Assembly: GCA_002373045.1 (NCBI GenBank) | Contig: DFHU01000031.1 | Span: forward strand, 1-12,925 | Direction of reading: 5' to 3' | DNA length: 12,925 nucleotides | DNA from: Pseudoselenomonas ruminantium | GTDB taxonomy: Bacteria > Bacillota > Negativicutes > Selenomonadales > Selenomonadaceae | Shown here: piece after piece, positions 1 through 8,400 of the stretch | Layout: each line of letters opens with the position of its first letter | Numbering within the stretch: position 1 is the first letter of the stretch | Notes under the pieces: model-generated | What the model saw: the letters and a program-made list of their open reading frames with translations, nothing else | Told to the model about the DNA's origin: nothing | The model's database searches: none | Program-made: the position numbers and the translations under genes

Positions 1-194
1 ATAATCCCCACCGTCATCGTGCGTTTAAGCGACAAATTACGCGCCATCTCACTAGGCACATACTGCAGTTTCTTCACTGCCGCCTGTACTTTTTCCCGAA
101 TCGCCGGTGAACCGTAGTCCGCATGATTCAGCACCATGGAAACCGTTCCTACAGAAACTCCGGCTTCCTTCGCGACATCACGGATTTTAGCCAA
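1..194 (-). CDS. LacI-family transcriptional regulator, N-terminal part
   Basis: This is the DNA-binding end of a LacI/GalR-type repressor; the gene runs off the left edge, so only 64 complete codons are present. The first residues read (M)AKIRDVAKEAGVSVGTVSM, the LacI helix-turn-helix, followed by VLNH and a hinge-like stretch with KKLQYVPSEMARNLSL, which is the family's usual second part of the headpiece. The start is a TTG at 194-192, preceded by a strong GGAGGTG at 207-201 with a six-base spacer; no ATG fits. The sugar-binding domain that would identify the effector lies outside the window. It sits 21 bases downstream of recO in the same direction, so it may be co-transcribed with the era-recO run, though that gap could also hold a promoter. 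The family assignment is firm; the target is unknown. Confidence 0.85.
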   Translation of the reverse strand, partial: MAKIRDVAKEAGVSVGTVSMVLNHADYGSPAIREKVQAAVKKLQYVPSEMARNLSLKRTMTVGI

Positions 195-215
195 AATTCA
201 CACCTCCTGATAAAA

Positions 216-944
216 TTACAACTGTTGAATAAAAGCCAGCGATTTCAAGGGCTTCCCCAACAAGTTTTGCAAATACGTCAAAAAAAGAGTTTCCGCCTGC
301 ATCAGCTGCGCTCCTGTTATCCTGAGTTTCGGGGGATTTTCCCAGTCATAATCCCGCAGCTCAAGGATAAACCTGCGCAAGCTGTCCGGCAAAGGCTCTG
401 CTCCTGGTTCGCGGCAATCAGCGCAGAGAACGCCGCCAGCATTAAAGCTTAAATAAGCCTCCCCATCCACAGGCGCCCCACAATGCAGACAATGCTCGAA
501 GTGCAACTGCATGCCGGTAAATTCGAGCAGCTGAATCACCGCCATAAGCGCCGTAACGCGGGGATTGCGCACTTCAAAGGAATCGAGGATATACAGCAGG
601 CGGGCAAACATTTGCGGCTCAGGCTGTCCCGGCGGCAAAAATTCCCGCAAAAATTCAGCCACAAAACTGCCGTAGGCCATGACCTCCAAATCCTCGGTAA
701 GCTTTTTATAGTGCTTCTTTAGTGTGCACTGGCGTACCGTATCCACCCGTTTACCCTCGGAGAGCTGCACCTCAATGCTTGAAAACATCTGCATGCCCGC
801 CGCCAAGGGACTGCGCGGACGGCGGCAGCCAAAAGCCGCGGCCTCTACAAGGCCGCGGTCATAGGTAAAGAGGGTCATCATCTTATCCGCTTCGCCCCAG
901 TTTTTGGAACCGAGCACAACAGCGGCAGTCTGATAACTGGCCAT
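216..944 (-). CDS. recO: DNA repair protein RecO
   Basis: RecO works with RecF and RecR in recombinational repair, annealing single strands and helping RecA load onto SSB-coated DNA. The 242-residue length is normal. The N-terminal OB-fold region contains LGSKNWGEADKMMTLFT (residues 11-27), the typical RecO opening. The C-terminal helical part carries a zinc-binding set, C152-x2-C155 and C174-x2-C177, in the contexts HCLHCGAP and LCADC. The ATG at 944-942 shares one base with the stop of the preceding DUF502 gene (TAATG), with a GAGGAG-type ribosome site just upstream, so translation is probably coupled. Position after era is common in Firmicutes. Nothing looks broken. Confidence 0.95.
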   Translation of the reverse strand: MASYQTAAVVLGSKNWGEADKMMTLFTYDRGLVEAAAFGCRRPRSPLAAGMQMFSSIEVQLSEGKRVDTVRQCTLKKHYKKLTEDLEVMAYGSFVAEFLREFLPPGQPEPQMFARLLYILDSFEVRNPRVTALMAVIQLLEFTGMQLHFEHCLHCGAPVDGEAYLSFNAGGVLCADCREPGAEPLPDSLRRFILELRDYDWENPPKLRITGAQLMQAETLFLTYLQNLLGKPLKSLAFIQQL

Positions 945-1567
945 TACTTCTTCTCCTCTTCTTTCGGCGTATCGCTGATGCGCTTGGGCATAACAGCCCC
1001 CGCCGTCAGCATGTACTGCAGAGCCGATTCACTGCTGATATCCAAATAAGTCACATCGCTTTTTTTGACAAATAGATTCGTCCCTGAAGTCATATTGAGA
1101 CTCCAGGGCACAAAGACGCAAACATAATCATCGCCCAATTTATCCTTCAACGTCTGCGGCACATCGGCCATGATGAAGCCCAAGGCCTGTGACTGATGAA
1201 AAGGTACGAGCACCACATGGTCAAACATATTGTTGGATTCAAATACCGCCGTGGACAGATGCTTGACGCTGTTATAGATAAACTTGATTACCGGAATCTT
1301 GCCCAGCAGAGTTTCCCCAATATGAATCAACCGGCGGGCCGCCCAATAGGTGGACGCCCAGCCCGTTAGATAAATGACCAGTAACACAGTGATAATGCCC
1401 ATGCCGGGGAAATAAAAAGGCAGATGCTTACCTAGAATCCCTTCGGTAAAGTGCAGCGTCTCCAGCACCACAAAAATAGTGATGGCCAGCGGCACGAGAA
1501 TAATCAGGCCGTTGATGAAGCGGCGGGAAAAGCGCTTGGAAAAGCGCTTGGAAAAGCTTTCCTTCAT
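944..1567 (-). CDS. DUF502 family integral membrane protein
   Basis: This is a 207-residue member of the DUF502 family, whose function is not established. Two hydrophobic segments can be seen, about residues 18-38 (INGLIILVPLAITIFVVLE) and 55-75 (GMGIITVLLVIYLTGW), followed by a soluble C-terminal part containing IPVIKFIYNSVKHL and VVLVPFHQSQALGFI, which are typical for the family. The N-terminus is very basic and repetitive (FSKR, FSKR, FSRR), encoded by a 12-bp tandem DNA repeat. The ATG at 1567-1565 overlaps the era stop (ATGA), and its own stop overlaps the recO start, so it is embedded in the era-recO transcript. It lacks enzyme motifs that I recognise. I infer only a cytoplasmic-membrane location. 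Confidence 0.85.
   Translation of the reverse strand: MKESFSKRFSKRFSRRFINGLIILVPLAITIFVVLETLHFTEGILGKHLPFYFPGMGIITVLLVIYLTGWASTYWAARRLIHIGETLLGKIPVIKFIYNSVKHLSTAVFESNNMFDHVVLVPFHQSQALGFIMADVPQTLKDKLGDDYVCVFVPWSLNMTSGTNLFVKKSDVTYLDISSESALQYMLTAGAVMPKRISDTPKEEEKK
1527..1557 (-). repeat. 12-bp tandem repeat inside the DUF502 gene
   Basis: On the plus strand GAAAAGCGCTTG occurs at 1527-1538 and again at 1539-1550, with a partial third copy (GAAAAGC) to 1557. Because the unit is a multiple of three, it duplicates four residues (FSKR) near the N-terminus of the membrane protein without disturbing the frame. The core AAGCGCTT is itself palindromic. Confidence 0.85.
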
Positions 1568-2463
1568 CGCTCATCACCAAAACCGAAATTGCGCAGGATG
1601 CCGTCACGGTCACGCCAATCCTTCTTGACCTTAACCCAAAGGTCAAGGAATACCTTGGAACCTAAGAGATTCTGAATATCCTGCCGCGCCAAAGCACCGA
1701 TTTCCTTGAGCATGGCACCCTTGGCCCCAATGACAATACCCTTTTGGGAATCGCGTTCCACATAGATGGTCGCGCGGATATAGACATCATCATTGGGGCG
1801 GGTGGTCATTTCATCCACATCCACAGCAATGGCATGGGGAATTTCATCACGCGTGAGCTGCAGGGCCTTTTCACGGATAAGCTCGGCCACAATCAGGCGT
1901 TCCGGCTGGTCCGTGACCATATCCTCCGGATAATACTGCGGCCCTTCCGGCAGGTATTTTTTCGCTTCGGTCAGCAGGCTGTCCAGATTCATTTCCTCTT
2001 TGGCCGAAATGGGCACCACACCAGCGAACTCATACTTGGAGGTATAGTTCGAAATGATGGGCAGAGCCTGCTCCCGTTCAATCAAATCCAGCTTATTGAC
2101 GACGAGAATTACCGGCCGCTTCGTTGCCTGCAGGCGCTCTAAAATATAATGTTCCCCCGGCCCCATCTTTTCCGTAGCATCCACCACAAAGAAGATGGCG
2201 TCCACTTCCCGCAGGGTACCTTCGGCAGCCTTGACCATATACTCGCCCAATTTATGCTTAGGCTTATGAATGCCCGGCGTATCCAAAAAGACAATCTGAG
2301 CATCCGGTTGGGTCAGAATGCACAGGATGCGGTTTCTGGTTGTCTGCGGCTTATCGCTCATGATGGCGATTTTCTGCCCAATCAGGGTGTTGATCAGCGT
2401 GGACTTACCCACATTCGGTCTGCCAATAACGGCGATAAAGCCGGATTTCATCTTCTGCTCCAT
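1564..2463 (-). CDS. era: GTPase Era
   Basis: Era is an essential GTPase that binds the 3' end of 16S rRNA and helps finish the 30S subunit. All marks of the family are present in a 299-residue protein: G1 GRPNVGKS (residues 14-21), G2 around TTRNR (41-45), G3 DTPG (61-64), G4 NKLD (123-126), and a C-terminal KH domain with VIGAKGAMLKEIG. I chose the ATG at 2463 because AAAGAGG lies five bases upstream at 2475-2469. A TTG at 2481 that overlaps the ybeY stop would add six residues (MRKEAY) and is less likely. The gene follows ybeY by about 14 bases and its stop overlaps the DUF502 start. YbeY and Era both act on 16S rRNA maturation, so their linkage makes functional sense. Confidence 0.97.
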   Translation of the reverse strand: MEQKMKSGFIAVIGRPNVGKSTLINTLIGQKIAIMSDKPQTTRNRILCILTQPDAQIVFLDTPGIHKPKHKLGEYMVKAAEGTLREVDAIFFVVDATEKMGPGEHYILERLQATKRPVILVVNKLDLIEREQALPIISNYTSKYEFAGVVPISAKEEMNLDSLLTEAKKYLPEGPQYYPEDMVTDQPERLIVAELIREKALQLTRDEIPHAIAVDVDEMTTRPNDDVYIRATIYVERDSQKGIVIGAKGAMLKEIGALARQDIQNLLGSKVFLDLWVKVKKDWRDRDGILRNFGFGDER

Positions 2464-2468
2464 ATATG

Positions 2469-2475
2469 CCTCTTT
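2469..2475 (-). promoter_or_regulatory. Ribosome binding site that decides the era start
   Basis: AAAGAGG reads on the minus strand five bases before the ATG at 2463. The competing upstream TTG at 2481 has no comparable site at the right distance. Confidence 0.7.
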
Positions 2476-2477
2476 CC

Positions 2478-2942
2478 TCAATCTCTGCTAATGCCTAATT
2501 TATCCATGACGAAGCGCTGTTCCGCTTCCATTTCTTCCCGTTCTTCGTCTTCCATATGGTCATATCCCAAAAGGTGCAGCATGCCATGAACCGTCAGGAA
2601 CGCCACTTCCCGGCGTACACTATGACCATAATCGGCAGCCTGTTCTTCCGCCCGCTCCAAGGAGATAATCAAATCCCCGAGCATATTGACGGTACTGCCG
2701 CCCACGACTTCCGGCTCCTCACTTTCGTTGAAGGCAAAGGAGATAACATCGGTGGGCCGGTCAACGCCGCGGTACTCACGGTTAATCACATGAATGTGCT
2801 CATTATCGGTGAGCGTCACGCTGACCTCACTGTCTTCCACACCATAAAGCCGCCCCACCGTTTCAATGGCCGTGCGGATATTATCGATGTATTCCTGCGG
2901 AACGGTGAGCTCCTCAGGTTCATTGCTGATGATAATTTCCAT
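2478..2942 (-). CDS. ybeY: Endoribonuclease YbeY (rRNA maturation factor)
   Basis: YbeY is a zinc-dependent single-strand endoribonuclease involved in 16S rRNA 3'-end maturation and ribosome quality control. The signature HGMLHLLGYDH is intact at residues 119-129, giving the three zinc histidines H119, H123 and H129, and the family's RPTDVISF and GDLIIS motifs precede it. I start it at the ATG at 2942 (MEIIISNEPEEL), giving 154 residues, the usual size; the reading frame is open 24 codons further, but that stretch is only the phoH tail read in another frame. The start lies one base from the phoH stop, with AGGAAAA just upstream inside phoH. Synteny phoH-ybeY-era is classic. Confidence 0.95.
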   Translation of the reverse strand: MEIIISNEPEELTVPQEYIDNIRTAIETVGRLYGVEDSEVSVTLTDNEHIHVINREYRGVDRPTDVISFAFNESEEPEVVGGSTVNMLGDLIISLERAEEQAADYGHSVRREVAFLTVHGMLHLLGYDHMEDEEREEMEAEQRFVMDKLGISRD

Positions 2943-2943
2943 G

Positions 2944-3942
2944 TTACTTTTCCTGCTTCGCTTTCTCTTTTTCGGCCTTGCGCTTTTCCTCATAAGCGCC
3001 ATAAGCCTCGACAATCCGGGTGACTACTTCGTGACGAATTACATCCAACGGTGCCAGACGCACAATGCCCACACCTTTGACATTTTCCAGCACCTTGGCC
3101 GCTTCCCTAAGACCTGAGGTTACGCCACGGGGCAAATCCACCTGCCCCAAATCACCGGTTACGACCATGCGCGAGCCAAAGCCCAGACGGGTCAAAAACA
3201 TCTTCATCTGCTTGTCCGTGGTATTCTGTGCTTCGTCCAAAATAATAAAGGCATCTTCCAACGTCCGCCCACGCATATATGCCAGCGGCGCAATCTCGAT
3301 AAAGCCCTTCGCCATGAATTTGGTATAGGTGTCCTGACCTAAAATATCCTGCAGGGCATCATAGAGGGGCCGCAGGTAGGGGTCGACCTTATCCTGCAAA
3401 TCACCGGGCAAAAAGCCCAATCGCTCCCCGGCTTCCACCGCCGGACGCGTCAGGATAATCTTGCGCACTTCACGATTCCTAAGTGCCGCTACCGCCATCA
3501 CCACCGCCAAATACGTCTTGCCGGTACCGGCAGGGCCAATGCCGAAGGTAATGGAATTATGGCGAATCGTATCCAAATAACGCCGCTGTCCCAAGGTCTT
3601 GGGGCGTACATGACGCCCCCGCGCCGTGACGAGAATCGTATCGCCAAACAGGGTATGCAGGGCTTCTCCCTTGCCGCCCTTTACAAGACCAATGCCATAG
3701 CGCACCTCATGCATGGTGATGGTCGTGCCCTGACGATGCAGATACAAAAGTTCCTCCAGCACCTTGGCCGCCATCTCTACCTGCGCACCTTCGCCCAAAA
3801 TTTCCATCTGGGTTCCCCGGCTGATAAACTGGCAGTCGAATTCACTGCGAAACACCTGTAAAAACTCATCGCCCTCGCCCAAAAGAGCGAAGGCTTCATG
3901 ATTGTCCTGAAAAATAATTTTTTTCTCTAATGCCTGCTGCAA
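2944..3942 (-). CDS. phoH: PhoH-family ATPase
   Basis: PhoH-like proteins are P-loop ATPases, thought to act in RNA metabolism, and are almost always next to ybeY. The 332-residue protein has an N-terminal region of about 120 residues, Walker A GPAGTGKT (136-143), the motif LTRPAVEAGERLGFLPGD, and Walker B IILDEAQN (233-240). The C-terminus is a charged tail of mostly E and K (about 15 residues). The start is a TTG at 3942: the frame has a stop four codons upstream, no ATG or GTG lies between, and AGAGGTGA ends nine bases before it. It follows the DUF2156 gene by 23 bases and runs directly into ybeY. A TTG start for the first gene of the ribosome-maturation run may lower its translation; that is inference. 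Confidence 0.94.
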   Translation of the reverse strand: MQQALEKKIIFQDNHEAFALLGEGDEFLQVFRSEFDCQFISRGTQMEILGEGAQVEMAAKVLEELLYLHRQGTTITMHEVRYGIGLVKGGKGEALHTLFGDTILVTARGRHVRPKTLGQRRYLDTIRHNSITFGIGPAGTGKTYLAVVMAVAALRNREVRKIILTRPAVEAGERLGFLPGDLQDKVDPYLRPLYDALQDILGQDTYTKFMAKGFIEIAPLAYMRGRTLEDAFIILDEAQNTTDKQMKMFLTRLGFGSRMVVTGDLGQVDLPRGVTSGLREAAKVLENVKGVGIVRLAPLDVIRHEVVTRIVEAYGAYEEKRKAEKEKAKQEK

Positions 3943-3965
3943 AAAAACTGTTCACCTCTGGTCCA

Positions 3966-4868
3966 TTAACCTGCGATTAGCTTCGCATTATACTTTTCAA
4001 TCATCTTTTCCGGTTTATAAGATTCCTTGGCCTTCCGGAGCCCTTCCTCCCCCATATCTTCCTCGCGGTTGATATAGGTCATGCCGCTCCATTCATGCTC
4101 AATAAAGCCCTGATTGATGGCCGGATAGGCGCCCCGGATATTGGGGTCAGCTTTCTCTACATGTACTACCACAGAATCGCTGTTGAGCTGTTCGCCGAAG
4201 GTAAAGGCAATGATGCGGCCATCCAAGCAGATAGCCCCGCCCTTGAGCTGGAAGTAATCCCAGTCCGCAAAAAGCTCCAGGATTGCATCCCGTTCCCAAG
4301 GGATAAACTGCGAATCCGGCATGGCTTCGATATGGGCAGCATACCATTTTTCCAGTTCAGCCTTACAGGCAGGCAGGATTTCCGGCGTTATCTGCATATA
4401 TTCCGCCTCCGGATACAGTTTCCGAAAGGCATTCAAATGATTTTTCTTAGAATGCAGCTTGCGTCCGGCAAGCGTTATCAGCTTATCTGCCAAATACACA
4501 TAATCGTAATTATCCCGATCAGACTCAATTGCAAACTGCCCGGCATACGCTTCTGCCAGAAAATCGGCAAAATTCTTCTCCACACCGGTGAATCGCAGCG
4601 TTTTTCCCTGCTGTGCAAAATATGCACGCAGCTTCTCTACCGCCTCATTCCACTTCTCCTGCGGGCAGACCGGCTGCAACGCCTGCAATATACCATCCCA
4701 CTCACAGGTCATATAAAGTACGCCCTCATCTTCACAAATCTGCACATGATAAGGCCTGCGCCACATAAAGAGATTCGTAAAGTTAAAATGGGAGTTTTCA
4801 TAATAACCGCTGCGGTAATACTTATCTAATAAATTTTTGTCCTCTTTGGTTAACGTTTTGAAAAGAAT
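3966..4868 (-). CDS. DUF2156 (phosphatidylglycerol lysyltransferase C-terminal-like) protein with an ATT start
   Basis: The protein belongs to the DUF2156 family, a GNAT-like fold related to the catalytic part of MprF/FPG synthetases; for these short stand-alone members the substrate is not known. The first ATG at 4766 would give 266 residues and cut off the conserved N-terminus. In the same frame, 34 further codons read ILFKTLTKEDKNLLDKYY and then RSGYYENSHFNFTNLF, which continue into MWRRPYHV exactly as the family does. Between the stop at 4883-4881 and that ATG there is no ATG, GTG, TTG or CTG; the only near-cognate codon in place is ATT at 4868-4866, eight bases after a perfect AGGAGG. 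This yields 300 residues, the family's normal length. Later blocks include SKKNHLNAFRKLYPEAEY and INREEDMGEEGLRKAKESY, also typical. No membrane segments. It lies between dhaM and phoH in the same direction. Family firm; start unusual. Confidence 0.8.
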   Translation of the reverse strand: MLFKTLTKEDKNLLDKYYRSGYYENSHFNFTNLFMWRRPYHVQICEDEGVLYMTCEWDGILQALQPVCPQEKWNEAVEKLRAYFAQQGKTLRFTGVEKNFADFLAEAYAGQFAIESDRDNYDYVYLADKLITLAGRKLHSKKNHLNAFRKLYPEAEYMQITPEILPACKAELEKWYAAHIEAMPDSQFIPWERDAILELFADWDYFQLKGGAICLDGRIIAFTFGEQLNSDSVVVHVEKADPNIRGAYPAINQGFIEHEWSGMTYINREEDMGEEGLRKAKESYKPEKMIEKYNAKLIAG

Positions 4869-4876
4869 ACTACCAG

Positions 4877-4882
4877 CCTCCT
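4877..4882 (-). promoter_or_regulatory. Shine-Dalgarno site in front of the ATT start
   Basis: AGGAGG on the minus strand, overlapping an in-frame TAG stop (4883-4881) and followed by the eight-base spacer CTGGTAGT and then ATT. It is the best-matched ribosome site in the vicinity and is placed correctly only for the ATT codon. Confidence 0.75.
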
Positions 4883-4943
4883 ATTGAAAATGGCTTTCTA
4901 TTAAATATTATAGATGACCTGTCAATACTTGGCCGTAACTAAG

Positions 4944-5327
4944 TCACGCTAACTTCTTCTGGCCGCAGGTGGATTCCGCAGCCTCGACCACTTCCTCCAG
5001 GCTGCCGCCATTGGCCGCTACTACAGCCGCCCGCATGGTACCTTCCAGCAGCGGGCAGTCCGCCATGCGTACTGCATCATCTTTGAGATTTTCCAACACG
5101 AGTTCCGTCGTCATAATCGCGCTGCCCATGTCCATAATCACGACAGCCCCGTCACGACCACAGACGAATTCTACAGCTTCACTGATTTTCTCATAACTTG
5201 TCCCCATGATGCCGCCATCCAGGCCTCCTGCCACGGCAATCTGCACGCCATGCGCCATCATCTCAGCCATTTCTTTAATGCCCTCTGCTAATTTGGCATT
5301 ATGGGATACCACAACAATCCCTACCAA
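4944..5327 (-). CDS. dhaM: PTS-dependent dihydroxyacetone kinase, phosphotransferase subunit DhaM
   Basis: DhaM is the EIIA-mannose-like subunit that passes phosphate from HPr to the ADP bound on DhaL, which in turn phosphorylates dihydroxyacetone on DhaK. The 127-residue protein starts MVGIVVVSHNAKLAEG, with the active-site histidine at H9, and has the family's GGLDGGIMGTSYEKI, VIMDMGSA and LLEGTMRAAV blocks, so it is a single-domain form. The start is a TTG at 5327, seven bases behind GGAGGT; an ATT immediately upstream is possible but unneeded. Partners dhaK and dhaL, usually directly adjacent, are absent: purL lies upstream and the DUF2156 gene downstream. It could still serve a dhaKL elsewhere in the genome. 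A hairpin-rich 75-base leader separates it from purL. Confidence 0.9.
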   Translation of the reverse strand: MVGIVVVSHNAKLAEGIKEMAEMMAHGVQIAVAGGLDGGIMGTSYEKISEAVEFVCGRDGAVVIMDMGSAIMTTELVLENLKDDAVRMADCPLLEGTMRAAVVAANGGSLEEVVEAAESTCGQKKLA

Positions 5328-5338
5328 AATGAATACCT

Positions 5339-5385
5339 CCTATCAATAGGTATGCGGTCAGCTATAAATAGACCGACCGCACACC
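5339..5385 (-). promoter_or_regulatory. Hairpin-forming leader between purL and dhaM
   Basis: Two inverted repeats overlap here. An 11-bp stem with one mismatch pairs 5349-5359 with 5375-5385 (GGTATGCGGTC against GACCGCACACC on the plus strand). A 5-bp stem (CCTAT, AT/TG loop, ATAGG) at 5339-5350 includes the first bases of the dhaM ribosome site. They share the two bases at 5349-5350, so they compete at their boundary. No T-run follows on the minus strand, so the large hairpin is not a standard terminator. Confidence 0.5.
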
Positions 5386-5402
5386 TGTTATTTATTTAAT
5401 AA

Positions 5403-8400
5403 TCAACTGTAATAAGCTACGCCAGCTTCAAATAACTGCTGGTCTTTTTCGCCCGGCACGTTGCAGGCAACATTTTTGCCAATACGCTCTGAATGCCCCA
5501 TCTTGCCGAGTACACGCCCATCCGGGCTCGTAATACCCTCAACCGCACTTACCGAACCGTTGGGATTAAAGGGAATATACAAGGACGGATTCTCATTGTC
5601 ATCCACATACTGCGTGGCAATCTGACCACGTACCCGCATCCGGGCAAGGATTTCCTTGTCCGCCACGAAACGTCCCTCACCATGGGAAACCGCAATGGTA
5701 TGAATATCGCCCACCTCTACATTGTTGAACCAGGGAGACTGATTGGATACCACCTTGGTCTTGACCATGCAGGAAACATGCCGACCTATGTTATTATACG
5801 TCAAAGTTGGCGAACTGTCTACCAAATCACGAATTTCTCCGTATGGAACAAGTCCCAGTTTGATTAAAGCCTGGAATCCGTTGCAGATACCGAGCATCAA
5901 ACCATCCCGTTTAAAGAGCAATTTATGCACTTCTTCCTTGATGCGGGGGTTGCGGAACATGGCCGCAATAAACTTGCCCGAACCATCCGGTTCATCACCG
6001 CCGCTAAAGCCGCCTGGCAGCATGATGATGTTCGCCGCCTTAATGCCCTTGACAATGGCTTCCACCGATTCTTCAACGGCGCTCGGCGTAAGATTTCTAA
6101 CCACCAGCGTTTCCGTTTCAGCACCAGCCCGCTGCCAGGCGCGTGCCGAATCGTATTCACAGTTCGTTCCGGGGAACACCGGAATGAAGACCTTGGGTCT
6201 GGCAATCTTTATCTGATTTTTAATGGCATTGCCCTGCTTATAGGTCATATCAATGGCTCGGTCTTTGCTGTACTGCTTCACCTGCGTGGGGAAAATTTTC
6301 TCCAACGGCTTGGTATAAGCCGTCTCAATATCCGCGAGCATGATGACCGTATCATCGCAGACCACGCTGGGGCCGGCAGTTGTTTCACCGATTAACTGGA
6401 AGCCTGCATTCTTTAACCGTTCATTCAACGTCTCGGATTCAGCAACCTCCAGCAGTATAGCACCATAGTCGGGAACAAAGAGCCGTTCCTTCCTCATGGG
6501 CTGGGTGAACTTAAAGCCTACACCATTGCCCAACACCATCTTGGAGACAGCCGCCGCAATACCGCCCACACCAATACTCTGCGCGGCAAATACGCGATGT
6601 TTCTCAATTAACTCCGTAACCAAAGACCAGTTTTTCCGCAGCTTGACAAAATCCGGCAAATCCTGTTCGTCCTTAACCGCCGGAACAAGATAAACCTTGT
6701 TGCCAGGGTACTTGAATTCCGGTGAAACCGCATCTGCTGCTTTCATGGTCGTAACCGCAAAGGCTGCCAGCGTTGGCGGCACATGAATATCCTCAAAGGT
6801 TCCTGACATGGAATCCTTGCCGCCAATGGCTGGAATTTCCAGTTCATGCTGTGCCCATAGCGCACCTAAGAGCGCGGCAAAAGGCTTGCCCCATTTTTCT
6901 TCATCCTTGCCCAGGCTCTCAAAATATTCCTGGAAGGTCAGGCGAATCTTATCTGCACGACCGCCTAAGGCCACCATCTTGGCGGCAGCTTCTACCACGG
7001 CATAGAGTGCACCATGGAACGGACTCCATTCCGTCAGCGCCGGATTCAGACCAAAGGTCATCGCCGTTGCCGTCGTGGTTTCTGCGCCTTCCACGGGCAA
7101 TTTGGCTACCATACCTTCAGCCGGCGTCAGCTGACGGCGGCCGCCGAAGGGCATCAAAACCGTATTGCCGCCAATAGTCGAGTCAAAACGCTCGGCAAGC
7201 CCCTTCTGACTGCAAACATTCAAATCCTTCAAATTGGTCAGCCAGCTCTGCTCCAGGTTCTTTTTCTCGGCCTCTACCGCTGCCGGAATCTGCCGCAGAT
7301 AGCTGCTGTTTTTGTCCGGACAGGTAATCTTGGCCTTGACATGCTGACGAACACCATTGGTATCCAGGAATTTGCGCTCCATCTGTACAATGGCCTTGCC
7401 CCGCCAGTTCATAATGAGGCGCGGTTCCTTCGTGATTTCAGCCACCTTGGTCGCTTCCAGATTTTCTGCATCAGCAAGCTGGGCGAATTTCTCCAGCTGT
7501 TCAGGGCGGATTACCACGGCCATGCGTTCCTGTGATTCGGAGATAGCCAGTTCCGTGCCATCAAGGCCCTTGTATTTCTTCTTCACCGCATCGAGATTGA
7601 TGGTCAGCCCCGGAGCAAGTTCCCCGATAGCTACCGCCACCCCGCCGGCACCGAAGTCGTTGCACCGCTTAATCATGCGGCTGACTTCCGGATTGCGGAA
7701 CAGACGCTGAATTTTGCGCTCCGTAGGCGGATTCCCCTTCTGTACTTCTGCACCGCAGGAAGTCAGAGATTCTTCTGTATGTTCCTTAGAAGAACCGGTT
7801 GCCCCGCCGCAGCCATCACGGCCGGTACGGCCGCCAACCAATACAACGATATCACCGGCAGCAGGCACCTCACGCACCACATTTTCTTTAGGCGCAGCCG
7901 CAATAACCGCACCGATTTCCATGCGTTTGGCCATGTAACCTTCATGGTAGACTTCCCGTACCTGACCTGTTGCCAGTCCAATCTGATTACCATAGGAGCT
8001 GTAACCTGCAGCAGCGCCCAAGGTAATCTTTTTCTGCGGCAGTTTCCCCGGCAGGGTATCTTTTAACAGGCGGCGCGGGTCAGCTGCACCGGTTACGCGC
8101 ATGGCCTGATAGACATAGGAACGGCCGGAGAGCGGGTCGCGGATAGCACCGCCCAGGCAGGTAGCGGCCCCGCCGAACGGCTCGATTTCCGTTGGATGGT
8201 TATGGGTTTCATTCTTGAACATCACCAGCCATTCCTCAGGCTTGCCGTTGACATCCGCTTCCACCACAATACTGCACGCATTGATTTCCTCGGACTTATC
8301 GAGGTCATCCAGCTTACCTTCCTTACGCAGGGCTTTCATGCCGATGACCGCAATATCCATAAGGGTAACATCTCGGTTTTCTCCGGCATAGAGTTCTTCC

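Noticed and set aside
1744..3023. Plus-strand open frames of 130-155 codons opposite era and ybeY
   Set aside because: They lie antisense to well-identified genes, and their composition mirrors the complement of those genes.
4907..4925. TTGACA (4925-4920) and TATAAT (4912-4907) on the minus strand upstream of the DUF2156 gene
   Set aside because: Each hexamer is perfect, but only seven bases separate them, so they cannot form one promoter. Neither has a good partner at about 17 bases. A promoter here remains possible but is not supported.
5349..5385. The purL-dhaM hairpin as a rho-independent terminator
   Set aside because: No T-run follows on the minus strand. A T-rich stretch follows only on the plus strand, where no gene ends.
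5743..7710. Several plus-strand open frames of 65-173 codons antisense to purL
   Set aside because: They lack ribosome sites and family motifs and are explained as shadows of the strongly biased purL codons.
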